Assembly (NCBI GenBank): GCA_021904315.1
Contig: CM038915.1
Coordinates: 15,500,001-15,564,000 of the forward strand
Source of the DNA: Sphagnum magellanicum
Taxonomy: Eukaryota > Streptophyta > Sphagnopsida > Sphagnales > Sphagnaceae
Length of the DNA: 64,000 nucleotides
Direction of reading: 5' to 3'
The notes under the pieces are model-generated. The model worked only from the letters and a program-made list of their open reading frames with translations. It was not told the origin of the DNA and did not search any database. A program made the position numbers and the translations under genes. This document shows positions 37,206-48,055 of the stretch, piece after piece. Position 1 is the first letter of the stretch. Each line of letters begins with the position of its first letter.

Positions 37206-40200
37206 GAAATTACAACCATCTTGAACAATGCCTACAACAAACACCAACCACGACTTCAAACACAACTGCACAACCATTTGCAAAAAATAAATTATGAGAC
37301 ATAACACAAAAGCAAATGTAAAAAAGAAGAAGCAAAGGTAGCAAGTGCAACAATAACATTAAGCATGACATCAACATCAACAATAGGCATGACAATAGCA
37401 ACAAGCACACTAGCACACTAACATGGCATTGTTTCTACAAAACCTTATGCTACAAGTTCATCACCCAATTACTTCACAAAATTATATATTTGTTATTAAA
37501 ATTGTTGATCCTTTTAATTTTATTATAAATTATTCCTTTTCCAACTATTTGATTGAGTTGGTTTTTTACTTGTATTTTGTTCATTTGACTTCTATGAAAT
37601 AAAGTTCTTTCATGGTATCATAGTAAGTTGCAAAGTAGAATCTAGGACACTTCTTATAGACAACTCAATTGAACATTGTTGTTGAGTTTTGGTAGTTGCA
37701 AAAAATCTAGAGCATAAAAGTAAACTACTCAATTAAACATTATTCTTGAGAGAGTCAAATGTGAATTCTATCCCACAACATGTTGTGATTCTTGAATTCT
37801 TGACGAAAGATTTTATTGTTAGTTAAGTTTTGGTGTTATAAGAAAATATATCAAAATGACAAACTTGATTGAAATGACAAAAATTAACAAAATGGAAGGT
37901 GCAAAAAATTACAGCATGTGGAGATTTTGTGTCAAGAACATCTTCTAGTAGGAAGAATTGTGTGATTTGGTGGACAATGGAAACAACATTGACACGCATA
38001 TAAACCCTGATGTATTTGTAAAATAAAAGAGATGAACATTAAGTTGCATCATCAATTTGAATGTAAAAGATGAATTGGTAATTTACATATGAGACATTCA
38101 AGACTTATTGAGCCTTTGGTGAAAGGTGCATGTTATATCAAAGCTTAATGATGACAATAATTATCATTTAATCCACATTTTGATGCATCATAAATTATTG
38201 CAATGTTGTAAATTCCATCATGACATGATAAACTACCATGAAGGAAATGAAAGCGATGAGTACTTTTGTGCCTCCTTGAACACCCATGGTGAAAATTTGA
38301 CCTAAAAATTATTGAAATAAAAAAGAAGATAATGAGAAAAAAGGAAGAAAAAAACAAGAATATAATATGTAAAGAAAGGTGTTTTCCTTTGTTTGTTGAT
38401 CTAACATTAAGTGGTTTTGGGCATTTTAAAATATCATATAAAATGAATTCAAGTTCATTAGGAAATTAAATAAACAATTTAAATTTGCCCACATATGTCT
38501 TGGGTTTAAGTCCATGTGGAAAATTGGCATAATTATGATTTTCATTTGTTTAATGTAATTGAAGAGGTGTAAGGTTTTTTATTATTGAAGTGGCATGCCT
38601 TTTTAATTCCATCTTTTAAAGTTCTCATTATTTAAACTTAATCTAATGAGGAATTAAACACCAATCTGCTTGAGAACAACTTTTTGTGAAAAAAAGGAAT
38701 CATCATGGAAATCGTGTTGGTAATTAGTGAATGTACTTGGGGTTTTATCGTGTGAGATTGTAATAAGAAGATCTAGTCATGACGTTAAGGTCAAAAAACC
38801 TGAAAATGGAAAAGGAAACCAAGAAAACAATGAAAAAAATTGAAACATTAAAAGAAAAATAAAATGAAGGATTATTTATTTTGGTTATTAAATATCTATG
38901 TAAATTATTAGGCACACATGTATCAACTTTAGTAAATTATTTATAATTGTTTGCAAGTAAGGAGAAACATTGTGGATTTGTTTCATTTGACATGAACACA
39001 TAAAAAGCTTATTGGTAGGTGGCTAAATATCATATGTATCCCAAGGGGTGTATAATTATAAGATGATGTTGGGATGCATTAGTATTGTTAAGGTGCTTTA
39101 GTTGCAGAAACACTATGGGGGCAATATTCAAATAATTAAAAATATATGGAAAAAAAACCAAAATAGACAAAGGTAAATTTTGTACTTATTGTGGCTTCAC
39201 CGAAAAGCTACTTTATTGAAGATTGGTGAGTAACAAGGGAATACTTGGGAATACTTGACCAAAAGGATGATGGAGGAGGTTTTTGGAAGGTGGCATGGAG
39301 ATTAGCCATAGAGACGTGATGGAACAAATTTGGAGACACTAGTGGAGCCATAGAGTATGAGAATATATAATTTGGTTAGTGAAAGAGTTTTGAAAGTTCT
39401 TAATTCAACTACTTTGGACATATAGAGAAAGATGGAAGAAGAATGTAAGAAAGAAGGGACCTACGGGGATGTAGGGCAACTAAAGGGAATGTGAAATTGG
39501 TACCATTGGTTGCATTTCATGCCTTGGAGAAGAAAGTTGATTTGTTGAAGTCTATGGGTGTCTTCAAATTTGTATGATGCATGTTTTTCCTAACTAAGTA
39601 AACATGTAGAAGGAAGATGTGTGGCATGTGGCATAAATTGGATTTTAGATTTCATGGTTGTTATGTGTTTGATTGAAGTGTTGTTGCACATTTGAGTTTT
39701 TAATTAGGCGAGAGGGGAAAAAAAAGTAAGAGAGGTTTCATACAAGTAATTATGTTGGAGATGTTGGTTTCCAAAGTGTTGGAACTTTTGGGGGAATTTT
39801 TTTTCAATATTTTGGTTGTAATCAAGGTTGTGAAATTGAGCTTAACAAAATCAAGTTATGATTTCATTGATTTTTTTTGGTGGTAAAAGGGACTTCCTTA
39901 AACTATCATCTTAGATTAAGAAAGTCAAGAATAATAAATACATTAGATAAGAATTGTAGCTCTAAATTTGCGTTAAAATAGGAGCAAGGTCAAAAATTTA
40001 TAAAAATCTTGTTGAAGCACTTGGTATTCCAAGTGCAAAATGTTTTAAACAAAAGTAATAATTGTTGATGTTAACAAATAGAAAGACAAGCATGGATTTA
40101 TGTCATCTCAATGTTACATTGAAAGAAAAACATGAATTTGTTAGTTAATTAACATGCAGCCAATGAATATATGATTTTTTCATAATATCATATAATTTGA

Positions 40201-41280
40201 TAGCAAGTTTTACCCATATTGTTAATCTCTTGGTAACAAACCAAATGAGAAATAAGGACTATTTATTAAATGAATGCAACCCCCCAATAAGGATGAAATA
40301 TGCACTCAAGCTATTCAACATCATGTAACTTAATCAACATTCTCAATATAAAATAGAAAACTCATAACAATATATTTAATGTTAATAACAACATCAATAA
40401 TGATCCCACTAAAGGTTTGTTTCAAAGTTGAAAGATTTAAAGATTGAAAATTCTAAAAATTAAATTCAATGTGAAAAGATTGTAACCTTATTCATGCTAG
40501 AAAAAAGCAAATCAAACAAATTGAACTTTAGGTAATCCCTAGAGGTCCAATCAATCGTATTTGGGTTGATTGATGACTATTACAACCCTTTCAAAGGCTT
40601 ACATAGTTTAATCACATTCATCCAACTGAAGATAAACTCCCCTTGATGGGCTTTTTCAAGAATAATGAAGTGTGTGGAAGATTGAAACCTTTTCTATAAT
40701 TTTACAAAATGAAAAATAATGTGAAGATTATAACTTGTTTTGGGCTTTTCAATGTGAAAGGGGCTCATGGATATCTTACCTTAAGGTCAATTTTGTTGTT
40801 AAATAATCTTCAAAATAGTGAAATGAAAATTTTGAAAAATATGAAATTAACATGTTGACAACCATCATGATTATCATAGGCTACACTTTGAACAATTTCA
40901 CTACTCATATCACAATATTATAAGAGATGATGGAAAAAAACATAATTAAAAAATTAAAAAACGAATTCACTTTTTGAAAAAAAAAATTATTCTTTTTGTC
41001 AATGTGGAAACTGACCTTAGGCTACGGTAGCTATTTGGGAAGGGTTCAAGAAAAGAAAAACCCTATTAAGTTCAAGGGGATGTCTTATGCTCACATAGTG
41101 AATCTCTATCTTAGTCCATTATTATACATTATGTATTTCTCATTCATCATAGGCCTTAAGCCAATGCAAGCATCAAATCTAGCAAGTGCTATTAGCTTTA
41201 CTTTTCAAGGTTCTTCTTATTGAATAAAATAAGAAAATCAGAGTTTCTTAAAAAGTAATGTAGTCCTTCAAATTATTATT
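37206..41280. other. AT-rich intergenic DNA, no gene seen
   Basis: About 4 kb with only short, uninformative frames. It probably consists of transposon remains too old to name. Confidence 0.5.
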
Positions 41281-41299
41281 ATGAGAATTTGGTTCAAAA

Positions 41300-41600
41300 T
41301 TGGGATTCTCAACTTTGCTTGCATAAGTCAACTTGGAATGCATCTTCGACCACACTCAATTTCTTACAATTGAATCATTTTATTGCATTCAATCTTCGTG
41401 TGAGATGGCATGTTTTTAAACCTTGGGAATCCTTAAACCATTTAGGGTTAACCCTCCAAATGTGTGAAAATTTGATTTGTCAACCTTGTTTACACAAGTC
41501 AACCATGGATGTAGTTTCAACAACACTCATTCTCTTCCAATTGAGTCATTTAATTCAATCTTTGTTTGAGGTTTGCATACATTGTGTGTTACAAGATCCC
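41300..41600. repeat. Diverged tandem duplication, unit about 170 bp
   Basis: The order CAACTTTGCTTGCATAAGTC, ACACTCAATTTCTTACAATT, GAATCATTT and ATTCAATCTT at 41309-41398 recurs as CAACCTTGTTTACACAAGTC, ACACTCATTCTCTTCCAATT, GAGTCATTTA and ATTCAATCTT at 41480-41565. It may be the edge of a satellite-like array. Confidence 0.75.
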
Positions 41601-41714
41601 AAGGTTGGGTTCCCCTAAATGATGCATTAGGAAAAGCTTTGAAAAGCTTTGAAAGTTTGAATTGAATTCTACCATTTGAGCCTATTTTTGAACCTTAGGG
41701 GAGGTTAGATTATT

Positions 41715-42080
41715 TCAAGTTAAACCTTCAACCCCAACACCACCCAAGGTGAAAATCTCAAAAGAGAGAAAAAAAACCCATCAAGACCAATAGGGGTTAA
41801 ACCCTCAACCCTAAATCCACCCAAGGTGAAGATCTCAAAAGAAAAAAAAAAAACCCATCAAGACCATTAGGGGTTAAACTCTTGACCCTAAATCCACCCA
41901 AGGTGAAAATCTCAAAAGAGAAAATAAACCCATCAAGACCATTAGGGGTTAAACCCTTGACCATCTAAATCCACCCAAGGTGAAAATCTCAAAAGAGAAA
42001 AGAAAACCCTAATGGTCCCATTAGGGGTTAAACTCTTGACCCTAAATCCACCAAAGGTGAAAAACCTAAAAGAGAAAACT
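41715..42080. repeat. Tandem array, unit about 70-75 bp, about five copies
   Basis: The unit contains CACCCAAGGTGAAAATCTCAAAAGAGA, AAACCCATCAAGACCATTAG and GGGGTTAAACCCTTGACCCTAAAT. It is repeated head to tail with small changes across the interval. Confidence 0.92.
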
Positions 42081-42525
42081 GATTTCAAATTTTAACCCTA
42101 GAAAACCCTAAACAAAAACCCTATTGAACCCTTGAAGCCTGTTAAACCCTAAACACGAGAGCTTTACCGTAAGCCACGATTTCAAAGCTTGCCCACCATT
42201 CAACGGGGCTTGTTTTGGAGACTTGAGCGATCGGAAGCGCTCTTTTCTTGCGGATGTCATTATGGGTGGCGCGAGAAAAGTTAGAACATTCCCTGGTTCT
42301 TCTTGCGAAATCGTGTTTTCAAGCAAATTTTTGCGATTGTGATCATGTAATTGTACGACCCTTCAGGAGTTTTCTTTGTTTGGAGAGGAAGAACTTGTGG
42401 GGGCTGGGTTGTAATACCGGATCTCCTCCTTTCAGCAGCTTCTCAAACATGTAGGGCTCAGAGATTGAGGCAGCAAATCATGCTGCTAGGGTAGAGCTGC
42501 AAGATGAATTCTCCTGAGGAGGTTG

Positions 42526-42556
<31 letters not shown>

Positions 42557-44986
42557 AAGGCGGGATGGGTAGAGCTGAGGAACATCTAGAAGAGGAGATA
42601 TTCATTGATGCTGAGTGCCATAAGAGCTGAGAAGATACGTGAAGAACCGGCCAAATTAGGTCATAGTTTACTCCTTTTGGACATGCCCATCTTTATTTGC
42701 ACTCACCAGCACTGCAGTTGTATGTGGTATGGATGCCAGAAAGAAGCAGAGAGTTATGCTTGCTGGACCTAGTTTGTTTCTAAGAATTTGTCACCAAAGC
42801 CAACACCACAAGAAGATCAGTTGTTATTTTGCCAGAAAATTCCAAGTTTTTGCAGCTGCCTGGGAAAGGAAGAGAGCACCCGTTGCTATTCAAATTGGAG
42901 TTCTTAATCCTGGACTAACCCAGGAGCTCCACTTTTGAATTCTCTCACAAGCAGGGCCTGTCAGTTAACCAACCTATTATTTCATGTGCTTTGCTTGAGA
43001 GGAACTTGCAGAGAGACTGGTAGAGAAGGGATTCAGAAAGTGGAAATGTGTGTTTTTTTTCCTGATGTCTCAAATGCTCTTTTCATTTTGGGTTTTTTCC
43101 CAGGAGCTTTTGGACACTAATTCACATCAGAGACAGATAGTTAAATTTGTTGCTCAGAAGTTATTCCCCACAAATGAAGAGAGAAGGAAGTGAGCAATAC
43201 AAAGGACAAAGTAATAATGCAGGTCAGAAAAAAAAAGAGACAGAAAGCAAGGTGACCCACAAGTAGACCTGGAAGTAAGAATTTTGACAAAGAGCCTTGG
43301 GAAAGAGTCAGGAAGAGTGGGAGGAGCAGTGGATATGGTGAGCAACATAAGACAAAGAAGCCACATAATGCATTGCAATTTTTTGTTTTCATACTAAATT
43401 TATTGTGGAAACTTGACATGTCCCCCACAAACTGCAGGTGAGAAGTGTGTAGAGAGGTCATGTGGGGGCATTCTTCACTTCACATTTTTTACTCACTGTT
43501 TGTAGTAGAAGTAGTAGTAGTAGTAGTAGAATTATGGGATAATGGGTATGGTGAGCAATAAGAGAAAGAAGGCACGCTGTTTTGCGGTTTTTTATGATTG
43601 TTTTTATACTAAATTTCTTGTAGAAACTTGACACTCCCTTATACTTTCCCCCACAAACTGCAGTCCAGAAGTGTGTACAGAGGGTTGTGTGGGGGACATT
43701 CTTCACTAAACATTTTTGACTCTTAACTGGTTGTAGAAGTAGTAGTAGTAATAGTAATAGTAGTGGTACAATTCCTATTGGAAACTGCTCTATACTTGTT
43801 GGATTCACAACATATCTAGGATATCATATTCTGCAGGAAACCAGTGGAAAATTGTGGAGCCAGATTCATTTATTGAAACATGCATGCAGATGGGCGTGGG
43901 AAAAAGTTTGCACATGGGTGTGGGAAAAGTTTGCACATGGATGAGGATCCATGCATGATGAAATTATCCCTGCAGCAACTTTTTCAGCTTTGAAGAAGAT
44001 AAAGAAGAAGGAAAAAATTGTGTTCATCATTGGAAACATTTTCCAATTTCTTGCTTGGAGCAGGAGGAGGAGGAGGAGGAGGAGATTCAGATATGGTTTA
44101 AGAAAACAAACTTAGGAATTGTTGTAGGTAAGATCACTTTGGCTTGCAACTGCTAATAAAGAAACTCTTTAGAAGTAAGTTATTTTCCTCATTTTTCTTT
44201 AAGATGTTTCTATTGTGGATGGCGGGCGGCATTCTAGTAAATGGGTGTAGAGGCAAAACTTGCTATCAATTGGAAATCATTGTTTTTCCTCCCTTTCACC
44301 ATTATTGACGACGACCACGACGATGATGATGATGATGAGGTTCCTTTGTTGACATGCAGGAGGAGGAGGAGGAGGAGTAGGAGGTAGAAAAGAAAAAAGA
44401 GAGAATCATCTGCAACTAAAGCCAGAAGACACATCTGACCAAGCTCTGAGCGTATAGGTATTATTGACCACCTCTGCCATTGTTCATTGTGTGATTGCTG
44501 AATTATCCTTGTAGAAGAATAATGGCATCTCCAACCCTTTGCTTTCCACCCATACCCACACACTCCTTTTGAAAGTGTTTTTTTTTCTTCTTCCTCAAGT
44601 GTTTTTTTTTCTTCTTCCTCAAGCTTTTTTTTTTTCCTCACTCTCATTTGAATTCTAAACTTGTTAAAAAAAAGCAAGTTAGTTAATAATACCTATGGTT
44701 GAATTTTGTTTTGAGTTGAAATTTTTTATTATGGTCCCAAAGGAGGAGGATGAAGTATATGAACTAGAATTAACTCGCATTTTCTCCATTCTAAGGTGGG
44801 ATTTTAGAATGGCTGATTAAAGCGAAAGTTCAGCGTATATGTGGGTTGGTTGATTGTGGGGGATGATGAAGAAGGAAGCCAAATGCAAAGAAGATCTAAA
44901 AAAGTGTGAAAAACAAAATGAAACAAAAGAGTGTCAAATGGGTAATGTAGAAAATGAAGCTAAAATATGTTATGTATGTAGTAGTA
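42081..44986. other. Gene-island-like DNA without a recognised gene
   Basis: The base composition changes to that of the gene islands, with (GAT)n near 42525-42556, GAGGAGG runs near 44063-44085 and 44358-44380, and GCGA-rich words near 42150-42330. No known protein was recognised on either strand. On the minus strand ATG 42260 opens MTSARKERFRSLKSPKQAPL and runs to a good donor (ACG|GTAAAG at about 42166), so it could be a first exon, but no partner exon is seen. A non-coding transcript or a lost gene are alternatives. Confidence 0.35.
43327..43770. repeat. Tandem duplication, unit about 215-230 bp
   Basis: Copy 1 (about 43327-43530) and copy 2 (about 43541-43770) share, in order, GATATGGTGAGCAA or GGTATGGTGAGCAA, ATACTAAATTT, GAAACTTGACA, CCCCCACAAACTGCAG, GAAGTGTGTA, GTGGGGG, ATTCTTCACT and GTAGTAGTAGTA at the end. 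Confidence 0.92.
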
Positions 44987-45013
44987 GGGGTTTAGGGTTT
45001 AGGGTTTAGGGTG
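44987..45013 (+). repeat. Interstitial plant-type telomere repeat, (TTTAGGG)3
   Basis: GGGG is followed by three perfect TTTAGGG units. It is too short for a chromosome end. Short telobox motifs are also common near plant promoters. Confidence 0.9.
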
Positions 45014-45428
45014 GGACCACTTTTGTTGTGTTCTACCCTTTTTCACTTCCCCCATGCAAATTGAAATTCCAAGTTTACCACTTTTGTTGCACACGTGACC
45101 CAATCAATTCAAAGCTGCAACAACTTCAGATCTTTGTTCTTTTGTGCACTACTACTAGCCTATGACCCTATTGCAAACCCTTGTTGAAGAAAATAGGGGG
45201 AAAAAAAATTAAAATAAAAAAATTATATATATATATAAATTTTTTAAAAAAAAATCCAACCTCTCAACTCAACTGAATATTTTTTTAAAATAAAAAAAAT
45301 TCATCAAATTAATTGTGTTGTACAATCATGCAAACCATGATCCCACGTACCACCCAAAATAAATAGAAATCCACTCAAAATATTAATAATGAAAAAATTA
45401 CTAAAAATACTAATAATGATAATAAAAC

Positions 45429-45482
45429 AATAATAATAATAATAATAATAAAATTATTATTATTATTATTATTATTATTATT
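45429..45482. repeat. (AAT)n joined to (ATT)n, a perfect hairpin
   Basis: About eight AAT units are followed directly by about ten ATT units, so the two arms are reverse complements. The run could extrude as a cruciform or fold as RNA. Confidence 0.9.
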
Positions 45483-46177
45483 TGAATGCAACTTTAGGTT
45501 GTGTTGGTTCCCTCTTAATTAATTAATGTGTTATTATTGCTATCTTTAAAATAATAATAAAAAAAAACTATGCTATTATCATAAATCGATATTTTAAAAC
45601 TAATATATTACTATTTTTAAAAAATAATCTTTAGCAATGGATAGAAATTGATTAATTGATTGATTGGTAAATTTTATTATGATTTTTTCCTTCCCCCCCC
45701 CCATATTTTGTCTATATTCTCCTAGAAAAAAAGAATTAAAAAAGAAAATCTAATAATGTATAGTAGTACAATTTAAATAAATTTATAAATTTAATATTTT
45801 AAATATAAATAGAAATATTTGAAAAAAATTATTACAAATTTATTATTATTATTTTTTAAAAAAAGATCAAATTGTCGGAATGACAGACATGACCACGTTT
45901 TGCAACTGTCCCGAGCCCTGTCCCCGTTTCATAATTTTTTTTTGTCTTTTTTTGCATTACCGGAGGTAGCTCTGTGTATGTGTCGGGTATCATTTTTTTA
46001 AAAAAAATTTTTGTCGTCTTCTTTTGCATTTTCAGTCAAAGAGTTACGGACTTAAAAGTTAGGGACTTTTGTTTTGGGCACTTGTAATAATAACAGCCCG
46101 TTCACGATAGCATGAATCTACAATAGAACAAAAAAGAGGGGGGGGGGGGGGGATTTTATCGGCAAAGGAGGTAACAC

Positions 46178-46348
46178 GTACACATCCCAAAAGTATAATT
46201 CCCGTCGGGAGAATTTACTCTCGATTGTGAAGGGGTGTGCGTGCTTGCTATAAATGTACACTTCCCAAAAGTATAATTCTCATCCGGAAAATTTACTCTC
46301 GATTGTGAAGGGGTGTGTGTGTGTGTGCAAGCGCTCTTGCTATAATGG
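46178..46348. repeat. Tandem duplication, unit about 80 bp
   Basis: GTACACNTCCCAAAAGTATAAT, then a changed CGTCGGGAGAA or CATCCGGAAAA, then TTTACTCTCGATTGTGAAGG, GGTGTG and TTGCTATAA. It occurs at 46178-46253 and 46256-46345, the second copy with a longer GT run. Confidence 0.93.
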
Positions 46349-46654
46349 AGGGTTAAAAAAAAAATAAATAAATAAAGGTTTTAAAAAATTTAATCAATTT
46401 TTAAAAAAATTTTAATTCAAAAATTTTAAATTAATTTTTTTTTGGGGAAATTTTGGGAATTATTTTATTAATTTTTAACAAGGAATCGTGGCCTAATACG
46501 AAGAGAAAGTGGGCCACGGGGAATAGTGCTCCTTCAAATGCAAAATGCGTGACCATAAATTATGTGACAAATTGTGGCCGTTGGTGGCTATTTTAGAATT
46601 GAGTGTCTACTTACTACAACAACAACAAGAAGAAGCAAATTTCAAACAAAGCCT

Positions 46655-46990
46655 TTCATTACAAAAGCTCCCCTAAAATTGGTTAATTTAGTTTAGGCCC
46701 ACTACCAATTTAGCTAGCCTTGTTGTGCATTACAAAATCTCCCCTAAATTAGAGAGAATTTTTGCCCCCACCACCACTTTAGCCCCCCCCTCCCCCCCCC
46801 CTTGTTCATTGCCAAATGCTCCCTTAAATTAGTTAATTTAGGTCCACCACTAATTTAGCCCTGTTGTTCATTACAAAAGCTTGCCTAAAATTAATTAATT
46901 TAGTCCCACCACTAATTTTAGCCCCGTTTTCCATTACAAAAACTCCCCTAAATTAGTTAATTTAGGCCCACCACCAATTAACCCCAAAAC
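46655..46990. repeat. Tandem array, unit about 65-75 bp, five imperfect copies
   Basis: The unit reads CATTACAAAANCTCCCCTAA, then ATTAGTTAATTTAGGCCCAC, then CACTAATTTAGCCCTTGTT. It recurs across the interval with indels; one copy holds a C-rich expansion. Confidence 0.88.
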
Positions 46991-47140
46991 CCCCCTTTAA
47001 TTTAAAATAATAATTTTTAAAAAAGACCGCCATCCGACCCAAAATTTTTAAAAAGAAAGATTTCCCATTGTTTTCCGTCGTATCACAATGACTTAGGATG
47101 AAAAATACGCTACGTATATTTTTCTGTATAGTATCTTTTA

Positions 47141-47584
47141 CGATACTGTGTACTGTATATTTATACGTATAGATCTTACTCTGTGTATTCTACGCTTTCT
47201 TCCTCGTAGCTCCAGTGGTCACTACTACTGGCAGTCTGCGCTTTGCAGTTGCTGCTGTTGCTGCTGCTGCTGCAGCTGCTCTTCTCTATCCCTTGCTGCT
47301 GCTGTTGTTGCCGTTTTTTTTTTTTCTTCTTCTTTTTTCCTTCCCCCTTTGAATTCCCATTTATTTGCAACGGACGTCCTTGTTCTCTCCATTTTTTTCA
47401 TTTTTTAATTTTTTTTTGGGGGGTTGGGATCTGCTTCTGAAGGAGGAGGAGGAGATCCCAACCTTCTTTGACTACCATCGCTTGTTGTTGTTGTTGTTGA
47501 CACTTTTGCTGCAATCTACGCTACAACGAAGAAGAATAAGAAGAAGAAGAAGAAGAAGGCAGTTTTTGTACTATGTTGTTTTTT

Positions 47585-47617
<33 letters not shown>

Positions 47618-48055
47618 CATTGTTGTTGTTTTTGTGTGTGTACTTAGACGCAAAGAAAAGTTTGAGGCGGCTGGCGTTTTGAGGTTCTGTTTTGTTACTG
47701 TTTTCCCATCGCCAGGAAGAAGAATGCAATATACTCTCGATAATAAATGTAGCAAGCGCACTGTTTGTTTGTTTGTTTGTTTGATTGTCCTGTTTTTTCT
47801 CTACACAAAAATAGAAAGATTTGGGTTTTGGACGAGCGAGCGAGCTTGCTATGCTCTTGGTTCGGGATTGTTCCAGCTTTTTGCTTGAGTAGCATTGCTT
47901 GCCCCCGCGTGCGGTGCAGGATTTGGTTTGCTGCAGCAGCAGCAGCTGGTGGTGACATGATGCAGCAAGGATTGTAAGGAATTCTTGCTTATGATCTTGT
48001 TGGAAAGTGCTTTGCGCAACTCTCTCTGGAGCTCTGGAGCACCAAGCGAGGCGAG
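47141..48055. other. 5' flank of the kinase gene, rich in simple repeats
   Basis: CTG, TTC, AAGAAG and GATGAT runs dominate (for example 47256-47276 and 47586-47616). Long frames on the minus strand are repeat-driven shadows. It should include the promoter and 5' UTR of the kinase. Confidence 0.45.

Larger units (their letters stand above)
45014..47140. other. AT-rich intergenic DNA with several repeats
   Basis: No gene is recognised. It contains an AAT/ATT hairpin (45429-45482), homopolymer runs (C at about 45694-45703, G at 46138-46152, C near 46786-46800) and two tandem repeats at 46178 and 46655. Confidence 0.5.

Noticed and set aside
43458-43808. Leucine-rich minus-strand frame of 116 codons and its neighbour at 43141-43461, similar to each other
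   Set aside because: The similarity comes from the tandem DNA duplication, and the leucine runs from GTA/TAG triplet repeats; there is no sign of selection for protein.
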